Positions 20,582-30,910 of a stretch of 64,000 nucleotides of DNA are shown one piece after another. The notes below the pieces were generated by a model, which saw only the letters and a program-made list of their open reading frames with translations, was not told the origin of the DNA and did not search any database. The stretch is from Peromyscus leucopus (taxonomy: Eukaryota > Chordata > Mammalia > Rodentia > Cricetidae): assembly GCF_004664715.2 (NCBI RefSeq), contig NC_051086.1:74055486-74119485 (forward strand), written 5' to 3'. Within the stretch, counting starts at the first letter, position 1. Every line of letters starts with the position of its first letter. Made by a program: the position numbers and the translations under genes.

Positions 20582-23500
20582 ATGCCTATTGGAATAAATC
20601 ATGCTGGTCAGGATGATGAAACAGAGAGAATAGAAAATTCAGGAGAAAACATAAAGAAAATTTTTTGGCAAACTTCTATTAATGAACAAAGACCAAAATT
20701 AACAATAAAAATAAATGGTGTTTTGTTGTCTGGTCTGGTAGACACAGGTGCGGACGTTACCATAATTGCACCAGAATTTTGGCATCCAACTTGGCCTCTT
20801 CAGGAGGTAAACGTTCAACTGTTAGGAATTGGGACATTATCTCAGGTGAAACAGAGTGCAAGATGGCTCGAATGTATAGGTCCAGAAGGACAGAGAGGAA
20901 AATTAAAACCATATGTGGCTAACATAACTATGAACCTGTGGGGTCGAGACTTGTTGCAACAATGGAATACTCAGATTAACATCCCTCCAATCTCAGAAAC
21001 AAATCATAAACTAGCACATGTTACTGAGAGAAATATTAGAAGATATTGTTCTAATGAGTGGTCACCAGCCATCCATATTATACAAGAACAGGGCACAATA
21101 ACTGATGATCTTCCAAAGACACCAACAGCTCTACCTTTAAAATGGTTAACAGACAAGCCTGTATGGGTCCAGCAATGGCCTTTAACAACAGAGAAACTCC
21201 AGGCTTTAGAAGAGCTGGTAGAAGAACAGTTAAATGCTCAGCATATTGAAGAATCAACCAGCCCTTGGAATTCTCCTGTATTTGTTATTAAAAAGAAATC
21301 TGGTAAATGGAGAATGGTAACAGACCTTAGAGCAATTAACAAAGTAATTCAGCCAATGGGCTCTCTACAATCTGGGATGCCTTTGCCTACTCTGTTACCA
21401 AAAGGATGGCCTCTCATAGTTATTGATTTAAAAGACTGTTTCTTTTCAATACCCTTACAAGAAAAAGACAAAGAAAGATTTGCTTTTACAGTGCCTACTT
21501 ATAATAATTCTCAACCGGTTAAAAGATTTCAATGGAGGGTCCTCCCACAGGGAATGTTGAATAGCCCAACTCTGTGCCAATATTTTGTACAACAGCCATT
21601 GGAAGTGATACGTAAAAAATTTCCTAAATCTATAATTTATCATTATATGGACGATATTTTACTAGCTGACTCAAATGCAGATACTTTAGAAATAATGTTT
21701 GAAGAAGTAAAGAAAATTTTGCCTTGCTGGGGATTACAAATTGCTCCTGAAAAGATACAAAGAGGAGATTCTATTAATTATTTAGGATATAAAATAGAGC
21801 TACAAAAAATTAGACCCCAAAAGGTGCAAATTCGGAGAGATAGACTACAGACTCTTAATGACTTTCAAAGATTATTTGGAGACATTTCTCATCTACGAAC
21901 TATTGTTGGGGTAAAAAATGATGAACTGACTAATTTGTTCAGAACCTTAGAAGGTGACAAGGACTTAAATAGTCCAAGAGAATTATCACCTGAAGCTGAG
22001 AAAGAATTGGCCTTGGTAGAAAAGAAAGTGCATGAAGGACACGTGGATCGTATTGATCCAAAGCTGGATTGCATTTTGGTTATCTTACCTTCTAGGCGTT
22101 CTCCTACTGGAATATTAATGCAGAGGGAAGATATTATATTGGAATGGATATTTTTACCAAATAAACCAAATAAAAAATTAAAAACTTATGTGGAAAAAAT
22201 CTCTGACTTGATTTACAAAGGAAAACTGAGACTTCGTCAATTAGCAGGCATAGACCCAGCAGAAATTGTCGTACCATTAACTAAGGAGGACATTGAAAAA
22301 TTATGGACAGAAAGTGAACCTTGGCAAAGAGCTTGCAGTAATTTTTTGGGAGAAATTAACAGCAAATATCCCAAAAGCAATAGAATTGATCTTATAAAGA
22401 GAGCTGAATGGATCTTGCCTCAAATTGTACGGCAAAAACCCATATCTGGAGTTCGTACATTTTATACAGATGCCAACAAAGAAGGAAAGGCTGGTTACAA
22501 ATCAGAAAATTTAAGTAAAGTGGTTCAAAGTCCGTATAATTCAGTTCAAAAATCAGAATTGTATGCTATTCTGTTGGTATTAATGGATTTTTCAGAACCT
22601 CTCAACATAGTAACTGACTCTCAGTATGCTGAAAGAGTGGTGTTACATATTGAGACTGCAGAATTTATCCCTGATGCTTCAGAATTAACTTCACTATTTA
22701 TTCAATTACAAGATACAATCAGGAAAAGGGATCATCCTTTATATATAACTCACATTCGATCCCATACTGGTCTGCCAGGCCCTCTAGCACAAGGCAATGA
22801 TGAGATTGATAAATTATTGATAGGAAATGTGCTGGAAGCCTCAGAATTTCATAAAAAACATCACGTCAATAGTAAAGGTTTAAAAAAGGATTTTTCCATA
22901 ACCTGGCAACAAGCCAAAGAAATAGTAAAGAAATGTCCTACTTGTTCCGTCTACAATCAAACGCCATTACCAGCAGGATGTAACCCAAAGGGTACTCAGA
23001 GAAATGAAATCTGGCAGATGGACGTGTTTCACTTTGCAGAATTTGGAAAATTGAAATATGTACACCACACTATCGATACTTATTCAGGATTTCAATGGGC
23101 AACTGCTTTGAGTTCTGAAAAGGCTGATTCTGCAATCACTCATTTGCTAGAAGTTATGGCCATCATGGGTATACCTGCACAAATCAAAACTGACAATGCT
23201 CCATCATATGTCTCTGTTAAAATGAAACAGTTTTTTGCTTATTACAATATAAAGCATATTACAGGCATACCACATAATCCTACAGGTCAAGCAGTTATAG
23301 AAAGATCAAACAGAACTCTAAAGGATATGCTAAATAAACAGAAATGGGTAACAAAAACCCCCAGAAATAGACTGCATAATGCTCTTCTAACTTTGAATTT
23401 TCTGAATGCCAATGAGAAAGGAACAACAGCTGCAGAGAGACATTGGATAATAGAAAAAACTACAGAATTAAATCAGCCTATATACTTTAAGGATGTGCTG

Positions 23501-23635
23501 ACCTCAGAATGGAAACCAGGGTATGTATTACATTGGGGACGTGGTTTTGCTTTTGTTTCTACAGGAGAAGATAAGCTGTGGGTACCATCAAAATTGATAA
23601 AGGTTCGATTTGAACAAGAGAGACCTCTTAATTGA
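20582..23635 (+). CDS. pol: Pro-Pol polyprotein: protease, reverse transcriptase, RNase H, integrase (intact)
   Basis: 1017 codons from the first ATG; the frame is open from 20456, in -1 phase to gag, so it is made as a Gag-Pro-Pol fusion by frameshifting. Numbering is from the ATG. The aspartic protease has DTGAD at 54-58 and a GRDLL strand near 121. Reverse transcriptase has D282 in VIDLKDCFF, LPQGM near 321-325, and YMDD at 355-358. RNase H has D630 (FYTDAN), E659, D679 and D740, the complete DEDD set. Integrase has an HHCC zinc site (H757, H761, C785, C788), the catalytic triad D814, D871, E907 with the canonical 35-residue D-E spacing, and a C-terminal segment ending VPSKLIKVRF. Protease lies in the pol frame, unlike typical betaretroviruses with a separate pro frame. 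No stop, frameshift or lost catalytic residue was found. A dUTPase domain was not seen. Confidence 0.96.
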   Translation: MPIGINHAGQDDETERIENSGENIKKIFWQTSINEQRPKLTIKINGVLLSGLVDTGADVTIIAPEFWHPTWPLQEVNVQLLGIGTLSQVKQSARWLECIGPEGQRGKLKPYVANITMNLWGRDLLQQWNTQINIPPISETNHKLAHVTERNIRRYCSNEWSPAIHIIQEQGTITDDLPKTPTALPLKWLTDKPVWVQQWPLTTEKLQALEELVEEQLNAQHIEESTSPWNSPVFVIKKKSGKWRMVTDLRAINKVIQPMGSLQSGMPLPTLLPKGWPLIVIDLKDCFFSIPLQEKDKERFAFTVPTYNNSQPVKRFQWRVLPQGMLNSPTLCQYFVQQPLEVIRKKFPKSIIYHYMDDILLADSNADTLEIMFEEVKKILPCWGLQIAPEKIQRGDSINYLGYKIELQKIRPQKVQIRRDRLQTLNDFQRLFGDISHLRTIVGVKNDELTNLFRTLEGDKDLNSPRELSPEAEKELALVEKKVHEGHVDRIDPKLDCILVILPSRRSPTGILMQREDIILEWIFLPNKPNKKLKTYVEKISDLIYKGKLRLRQLAGIDPAEIVVPLTKEDIEKLWTESEPWQRACSNFLGEINSKYPKSNRIDLIKRAEWILPQIVRQKPISGVRTFYTDANKEGKAGYKSENLSKVVQSPYNSVQKSELYAILLVLMDFSEPLNIVTDSQYAERVVLHIETAEFIPDASELTSLFIQLQDTIRKRDHPLYITHIRSHTGLPGPLAQGNDEIDKLLIGNVLEASEFHKKHHVNSKGLKKDFSITWQQAKEIVKKCPTCSVYNQTPLPAGCNPKGTQRNEIWQMDVFHFAEFGKLKYVHHTIDTYSGFQWATALSSEKADSAITHLLEVMAIMGIPAQIKTDNAPSYVSVKMKQFFAYYNIKHITGIPHNPTGQAVIERSNRTLKDMLNKQKWVTKTPRNRLHNALLTLNFLNANEKGTTAAERHWIIEKTTELNQPIYFKDVLTSEWKPGYVLHWGRGFAFVSTGEDKLWVPSKLIKVRFEQERPLN

Positions 23636-24892
23636 GGAGGTGATAGTTCATCAACCAGCATGAACATCCAATTTAAACTAACTTGTATCAATAAAACATG
23701 CCTTTTCATTTAATCAGATAATAACTTGCCAAAAAGGAACATCCCCAAAATTAGTCTTGGGGAAAGGTTTTTGTTTTTGTCTTTTAGGAAAATGAAGGTT
23801 AAGGAATCTGAAGAACACTGGACAAATGAGACAACTGAAGAAAAGTGACAAATCATCTATCCCAAGAAACAGAATGAAACGGTGTATGGGTATATATTAT
23901 CTAAAAAATTTTATGTCTTCCTAAATGTTTGTTTCTGCTTTTCTCTAAAGATTTAACACTATTGGTCTTCTAACAGTCCCAGTTCAATTAAAATTTAAAG
24001 CTGACTTTGGAGTTGGAGAATGGCTCTCTCCTTCTTTAAACTCAAGCATGTTGTTAAAAGGAAAATGCAAACTCCCTGTATCATGCCAGAATAAGAGCCA
24101 TCTTCTGCTATGGTACAGGACAAAAGCAAAATTAATTAAGGGACTATTCTATTACTAATCTCAACTCTTTGATTCTATTCTGATTCTTTAAACTTTTCTC
24201 AAAGTATAAATTTTATATCAAAATTTACAAGATTAATATATATATATACATTTTAAACTTTGTTAAGATATGAATGGTCACATAGAGTACTAACTAATTC
24301 TAGAAAAAAGGCTAGCTGCATATATATGTTTTTGTGTTCGAGTCTCTTATCAGTTTTCTGCAGGAAATCACGGCCAGGCCTAACATCAACTGAAGTCTCC
24401 AGAAAGAAGATGGGGCCCCACAACAACAACAATTCCACGTGGACAATAATAATATCATTAAGCTGACAAACATCATCCATAGATCAGCTTTGAACTACAA
24501 GGTGCTCAGAGCAAATTTGAGATGACTAGCTGAGATGATCCAGTCTCAAAGACTACTTGAATAAGGACTTGAGATAAACCCTGAACTTTGGCATTATACA
24601 CAGACTGGATAATGAAGGATATAGTTACCTCTCCTAGAATTTGACAATTAACCTAAAATTTTTCTTTCAGGATAAAGAAAACTTCGCCCATACCCAGCAG
24701 GAAGCAATTTTAAGAATACGACGCCCACATTCCCAAAGAGGTGGTGTGGGGCGGGTGGTTTTTTGGTCTTTTTAATGGGTTTTGGGTCTGGGATAATTTT
24801 CAGTATTTAGGGGGGTTGGTTACAAGTTATTGTCAAGGGTTAGGAAAAAGGCTAAGCAAAGGAGATTAGATTTAAGGTTCTTGTTTAAAAAA

Positions 24893-24924
<32 letters not shown>

Positions 24925-26318
24925 AGACAATTACTAATTTTAAATACTTTACATTGGATTGGATTGTTTTATATTGTATACAAATTTGAAACTGATATTG
25001 TTAGAAAATGCTATATGTATATTTCTAATTGTATTTATTCCATCCATTTAACAATGTAATGCAAATTTCTGATCCTTGAATGTTATTATTATCAACTATT
25101 AGGATATAAAGAAATGAAAGCTAGTAGTTAGACATTATCATAGAACTTGTAGTCATATTAGATATGTTTTAAAAATTAAGCAGAGATGTTTTAGACAGGT
25201 CATCTTCAAACCCTTCAGAGATCTACAGAATATGGCATTTAAAATGTTTTAATAACTTAGAAAATTTTTCTTTTTTGAGACATGTCAGCTCCTGGCAGTA
25301 CTAATCTACTTCAGAGAAAATATGGGCATTGAAGAAACTGCATATGGAGTCAACTTTCCTTGTGGCAAAAGTTAGCCACTGGACAACAAAGTATCCTCGA
25401 ATCAACAGGACAAAATGGACAGACAGAACACGAAACAAGGGACTACTGATTCTTGCCAAAACAAGTGTGGTTATGGCTTTATCAAAAGGCATCTTCTGAG
25501 GCCAGGACAATACGGCCCCATCCCTGAAATGGCCTTCGCATCCGGAAAAGGTACGGTGCCCTTTTCTTCAAAGCAGCTTAACAGGCAGAGGGCCGATGGA
25601 TTCTGTTGTACAATGGAACAGCAGCTGAAAGCTCATGCCTCTCGAAAGTAGACTGGCATTTAATAGAGGGATGTGGAGAAGAAGGGGATGCTGAGATGAA
25701 GCCATATATACACAGCCAAGAAGAATGGACAGCTGAATTTAAAAACTGTCAACAATTTCCAGAATTTAAAATCCTGAATCATGACAGGACACTAGTGGAA
25801 TTCAGGTGTTTCTGGTACGTGGACTGCTCTCACCCAATGTGAGGTTGAACTGTTGACCTTGTGTACATCCTACTTCACAAATGAGTCTGTCAGATACACT
25901 AAGCCTATAGGCTGAAGATGATGCCCCAACACTGCGGAGAAACCTCAGGTGACTGCCCAGGCAGCTGGCTGTTTCTGTCAACTCACAAAATTTTTTGGAA
26001 GTTGCTTGCATGCACTTCCTGTTTTTATTTTTGTTAGCTAATATTATTCCCTTCTTGGGTCTCTGAGGGAGTTGAAGATTAGTTAGTTATGGTTGAAGAT
26101 TAGTTAGTTATAGTTGAAAATTAATTAGGATAGAAAATGCATTAGATACATCTTGGATTTACCAAAATAGGATAGAAAATGGAATTATTTTCTCTGATTT
26201 GTCAAATACCTGTTTAGGTATTTATTACTTGTATATATTGTATATAGTTATTGTACTTTTGTATATAGTTTTTCTTTTGTTAGTTATAACCTTTTGCTTT
26301 TTTTCTTTTTATTAAAAT
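23636..26318 (+). other. Post-pol region of provirus, no env
   Basis: About 2.7 kb between the pol stop and the polypurine tract where env would be expected. All frames are broken every few tens of codons; the longest are about 78 codons (25415-25651, 25606-25842) and show no signal peptide, furin site or transmembrane anchor. It is A/T-rich, with an A-run at 24888-24909 and a T-rich end. The LTRs are almost unmutated, so the lack of env is a property of the family, not decay of this copy. Possible roles are an RNA export or packaging element, or simply a residue; none is demonstrated. Confidence 0.85.
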
Positions 26319-26331
26319 AGAAAAGGGGAAA
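26319..26331 (+). promoter_or_regulatory. Polypurine tract
   Basis: AGAAAAGGGGAAA is purine-only and abuts the TGTGG start of the 3' LTR. This is the expected position for the primer of plus-strand DNA synthesis. Confidence 0.93.
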
Positions 26332-26915
26332 TGTGGTGGTAATCTAATTGTACTGAAATATTATTTTGATTGTATGTTAATAAATAAAGTTGTCTGGGGG
26401 TCAGAGCTATTAGAGCCATAGCAAGAGTGTGGCGGTGGTGGCACACGCCTTTAATCCCATAAGATCTCTGTGTGTTCAGGGTCAGAGCTATTAGAGCCAT
26501 AGCAAGAGTGTGGCGGTGGTGGCACACGCCTTTAATCCCACAAGATCTCTGTGTGTTCAGGGTCAGAGCTATTAGAGCCATAGCAAGAGTGTGGCGGTGG
26601 TGGCACACGCCTTTAATCCCATAAGATCTCTGTGTGTTCAGGGATACAGTCAGCATTGGAGACATATACCTTTAAGACCTAGGGGGCTGTACATTCAGAC
26701 GGTGACGAGGCAGTCATGTGTTTGGGTTTACAACCAATGAGAAGGCAGAACAACATACTTTAAAAAAAACTAACCGACAGGAAGTAGGTCTCTTTTCGCG
26801 AAGCTGGGACAGCAGAAGGAAGGGTGAGATTTAGCTCTGAGCTCTGACCTCTCGACTTTCTCTTTTACATTGTTTCTGTGTTTCTTATTTAATAAGACGG
26901 TTGGTTACATCTACA
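26332..26915 (+). repeat. 3' LTR (584 bp)
   Basis: Compared by eye base for base with the 5' LTR: the only difference is 8 instead of 7 A in the homopolymer near 26762-26769. It has the same TG...CA ends, CCAAT box and B1-derived array. Confidence 0.96.
26399..26641 (+). repeat. Three 81-bp tandem units in U3 of the 3' LTR
   Basis: Units at 26399-26479, 26480-26560 and 26561-26641 are identical in order and sequence to those in the 5' LTR. Confidence 0.93.
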
Positions 26916-26921
26916 GTGTTC
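26916..26921. repeat. Provirus target-site duplication, right (GTGTTC)
   Basis: Exact match to 18094-18099. The ancestral host site resumes with AATATATAACG. Confidence 0.95.
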
Positions 26922-26984
26922 AATATATAACGATGGAAAATAAACATGCACCTTGATCTCACAGAGCTTTAAAAATAAGGATGA

Positions 26985-27200
26985 GGATGGACCTCAGTCA
27001 GTGCAGTGTTTGCCTAGCCTGCAAAAAGCCCTGGCTCTGATTGACAGCATTTCATGAACAGGGGCTGGGTGCGCTGGTGCACACCTATATTCCCAACACT
27101 GGGGAGACGAGAGAGAGACAGTTTAAAGTCATGCATGGCAACACAGGGAGCTTGAGGTCAGCCTATATGAGACTGGGGATACTCTAGGTAGCTGGAACCA
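26985..27200 (+). repeat. B4-type SINE (ID-like head, B1-like body), diverged
   Basis: ID-like phrases (GGACCTCAGTCAGTGCAGTG, TTTGCCTAGCCTGC) are followed by B1-like ones (GGTGCACACCTATATTCCCA, CTTGAGGTCAGCCTATATGA). Confidence 0.5.
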
Positions 27201-27361
27201 GTCATGAGGCCCGTGGCGGAGGCGCCTGGCACGTTGAGAACCGAGGGACTGCTGCTCCCCACAAGTGCAGAAACATAATTACACCGGGATTTGCAGGCTG
27301 CAGCAGGACTGTCTGGGACTCCTCTCCTCTCTTCTCTCCTCTTCCTCCCTTCCTCGCTCCC

Positions 27362-27425
27362 TTTTGAGACAGGGTCTCATAGCTCAGCTATGTAGAGCAG
27401 GTGACCTTGAACTGGCAGTTTCCTA
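27362..27425 (-). repeat. B1 fragment (reverse)
   Basis: The phrase TTTTGAGACAGGGTCTCATA, followed by CTATGTAGAGCAGGTGACCT, is the reverse of a B1 tail half. Only about 60 bases are present. Confidence 0.5.
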
Positions 27426-30400
27426 ACAAGAGAAGACCTGCTCCATTGAGGATGAAGGAGCTGCAAGGAACGCTGCCCATTACACTTGGGAAAGGCACAT
27501 AATCTAAAAAAATTTTTTTTTTGAGATCCACAGAGCCCAAGTTCTTTACCTGACTGAATTTCAAGGGGAAGTAAGCTTGCAGGGAGAGAAGAAAATGCAC
27601 ACACTCTTTCTTGACAGAGCAAAGGAGAGGAAGAGCTGCCAGGAAGATGGCCAAGAAGCAATGGACACTAACCATTTGTGATGTGATTATGGACCATTAT
27701 AACTTAGCGCTTCTGGAGCTCTAAACACAAGCAACTTGTCCTCCTGAACAGCTCTTGGCCCAATACTTTGACAGGGATGCTGTACCATGATATCTCAAGA
27801 ATATGGCTGCATAAACAAGACCTGCATAACAATGACACCAGTTGACATGGCATTGTGGATGGTGGAGATTTCACAAGGCCCAATCCTAGATGAAGAGCTA
27901 CAGCCAATTGAGTGAGAGCCAATTTGCCTATGGGTATAAGAGTGTGTATTAAAATACAGCAATGCTTTTGTTTGTATATCCCATGCAGAATGTGGGTGAT
28001 TGCATTTATCGAGGCCTGGAATCCTGTTAAATGGTGTGGTGTAAAGAAAGAAGGCCAGTGAGTTTAGGGATTGTGAGAAAGACTGGAATAATGGACCAGA
28101 GCCCTTTAATGGAGAGAAAAGACACAGGGATTGGAGGTGGAGGAGTAGACTGCCTTGGTGAGGACGATCACTGTGTAGTAATCTAGGAAGATGTGAGGTC
28201 TGAGTGAGTCAGCAGGGCGCTCTTGCTGCAAGATTCATGGTGGGCATGAAGGGGCTTCAGAAGGAGGGCAAGAAACCTGACAAAGGAACCGAAGGGGAAA
28301 GGTCTGGATGGAGAAAGGCAGGAGCTGGAACAGTCAGCCAAGGGAAACAGACACTGACAAGGACACAACCGCAGGGGGTCTCCAGTTCATCTGCAAAGCT
28401 CTAGTGTCTCATCAGCTCAAGGAGACTCAACCAGTGCATGGGACATCCCAGGCAGGAAAGAAAGGGAGGAGGGAGGGGGAAGGGAGGGAGAGATTTTGAG
28501 ATAAGTAGGCAAAGCTTCACTAAAGATTATGACATGCATCCATCCAAGGAATATTCATCGATTGAATCAGAAAATCTAAATCCACAGGCACTGCTTTTGA
28601 CTCAAAGTTGAAGAACGTGGTAATAACTGTGCAGGGCCTCAGCTTTCTCATTTATATGAGTAATGATCACAGCTATCCGCTAGCTTGTGGAGTTATGAGA
28701 CTATTATTAGTTAATATATAATGATACAATTATATGCAAAAGGAGGCCATTATTATTAATAGCAACAAAACAGGAGCTTCCTCATTGCCCAGGATCTATT
28801 GATGTCATACAGACATCTAACACAGGAAAAACTTCAATACTATGGACAAGTTTGATTAAGAGGAAGTCGTACTTTTCCCACACTCCCTCAGTGTAGGGGA
28901 TTACAGTCTCTGCTTCATTGTCACGTTGCTAGTAAATGATGCAATCACTGTCTGATATGTGTGACCTGACACCGCTGACACTGGCACTCAGTCACTAAAG
29001 CATTAGTCTGTTTTCACGCCTCAGCCTCTGCATTGCTAACAGCCAACAGCAAAATGATTAACTAATACTTTTCCTACTCACTAGAACAAGAAGAGAAAGA
29101 GAATCCCAACATCCCAATCTATCTTTTACTGTGCAAGTAATAATCTTTTAGGTGGAAATGAACTAGATTCTAGGCTCAGGGACAAAATGGTCTATTTTAG
29201 AGTCATTTTTGTTAGATTTTAGGATTGTTCAAGTTAATTTGTAGGTCTAAACTGTGATGCAATTTTAAAGGAACTACACTTAATTTCCTATGAAAGAGAA
29301 ATCTATTATTCTAAATGATGGTTGTGACCTATAAATAACCAGATAATTCAGTATTTCAAGGGCAAAAAAAATTCTAAGGAAATAATTTCCAAAGAACCAT
29401 CTAAGTTTCAGAACTGTGCTCTAAGTGCTCCTGATAGTTAGACTTGTATAAATGCTTTAACAGTAGGCATGATTTTGCATCTGTGATTTGGTTACATATT
29501 GCCTTGTCTGGGGAGCAGGGATAAGAATTTGCACCTATAGATGTCAATGTAGATGTTACATTATTCAAATTAGAAGCACACATCCACCCAAGAAAGACTA
29601 TGATTACATGGAAGGGAAAACACTGAAAATACACTCATAAGCAACCTGGTTGTCCATAATCTCCTCGGGTAGGTGTGCTTCTTTTGGCAATAAATATATT
29701 CTAGAATAGTATGCACTTAAAGTGGAGGGGAGAAGGCTAGCACCCATTTCCCACATTTCCCTTTCAACCATTTAATCTGCATTTTCCTAAAATTTACTCC
29801 CAGTTAGGGTTCAGCGTCTTGAACTCCTACATGCCGACAACTGGCAAGCCAGCTTGAGTGTCCTTTCTTCTGCTGTTCACTCTCATCCCATGCCCAAAAC
29901 TGTAGGTGAGAACGTAGAACACCACTCACAGTTGTCCCTGGCATTTACTCAATGTTAGGGGAGCCACCTGGGGATTTGGGTTTGCTTTGCTTAAAACAAG
30001 TAATATCCAGCAGACTTTATACTATTCACTGACCAAACTCAGTATAAGGATTGTTGCCGTTTTCCTAGCAAAGTTATGTGACCTCATTCTGTATAACCAG
30101 CCTAAAGAGACAGGCTAGTAAAGGGATTAAAAGGTCCTTTCAAAATTCTTCATGTTCTGACAAGTTTTGCTCATGACAGTCAACTCGTCTGACTTGATCA
30201 GTGTAAAGGGCAGTAATGGCTAACAACAGCCAGAGAGCTGTACCCACCCACATCCACAGCTCACTCTGCCGATTCCTTCAGGGGTTGGTTTGTCATCGAG
30301 TCAGTGGTGTTTTCCTGGTCATTCAATATAAACAGCCCTCTCTGCACCTCTGGCACACATTAGCTGCCTTAACCAGCTTTCCTTCTTTCCCAACCCCCTT

Positions 30401-30705
30401 GTTTCTGCTCCCCACCCTACTGCCAGCAGTATTGTGCAATATACGATTTTTAATTGCTATTTGCTGAATTAAGAAATCAATGTTTACTATGCCAAATGTC
30501 TATGGTAATACAAACACCTACTATTTAATCAGACACAAGATGAGAGGATAGGATGTTAGAAAAAGGTGTTGAAAGGGTGCTAAATTAAGATAAGAATTTA
30601 AAAGTGGTACTGTAAGGGTGTACTCAATGATCTGTATTCTTTTCCTATGAGTTGACAGTTTCTTCTTTATAGGTTACAGAGCAGAAGGGGAAAGGTAGAG
30701 GTTTC

Positions 30706-30708
<3 letters not shown>
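27426..30708. other. Unannotated intronic DNA
   Basis: 3.3 kb without convincing exon or young repeat. There is a short G/A-rich patch at 28455-28500 and a faint MIR-like trace at 28640-28720. Confidence 0.4.
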
Positions 30709-30766
<58 letters not shown>

Positions 30767-30775
30767 CTCTCTCTC
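30709..30775. repeat. (TC)n microsatellite
   Basis: About 67 pyrimidine bases, TC repeat with one interruption. Confidence 0.95.
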
Positions 30776-30910
30776 AGGCAGGTCTTTTTATTTAAGCCAG
30801 GCTGGCCTGGAACTCATAAAATCAGACTATTCTTGAACTCAACAGCGATCCACATGTATCTGTCTCCTAAGTGCTGGGATTAGAGGCATGCACCACCATG
30901 TCTGGTTCTA
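30776..30910 (-). repeat. B1-type SINE (reverse)
   Basis: The plus strand shows AAGCCAGGCTGGCCTGGAAC, TCCTAAGTGCTGGGATTAGA and GGCATGCACCACCATGTCTG, the reverse of a B1 body and head. The adjoining TC tract may have grown from its tail side. Confidence 0.8.

Larger units (their letters stand above)
18100..26915 (+). mobile_element. Complete env-less endogenous retrovirus (ERV2/IAP-MysTR-like)
   Basis: An 8816-bp provirus with every structural part: LTR, tRNA-Lys primer site, leader, gag, -1 shifted pro-pol, a 2.7-kb post-pol region without env, polypurine tract and second LTR, all inside a perfect 6-bp duplication. The LTRs differ only by one A in a homopolymer (7 against 8), so insertion was very recent. 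Both frames are uninterrupted. Betaretrovirus-like traits are two Gag zinc knuckles, a GGGAAAC shift site, a Lys primer and the 6-bp duplication; pro and pol in one frame, a membrane-type Gag N-terminus and missing env are IAP-like. The MysTR family of cricetid rodents is a strong candidate but is named from memory. The element is antisense to Stxbp4. Confidence 0.96.

Noticed and set aside
25415..25842. Two 78-codon frames in the post-pol region as possible env remnants
   Set aside because: They lack signal peptide, cysteine pattern, cleavage site and membrane anchor; kept only as part of the non-coding block.
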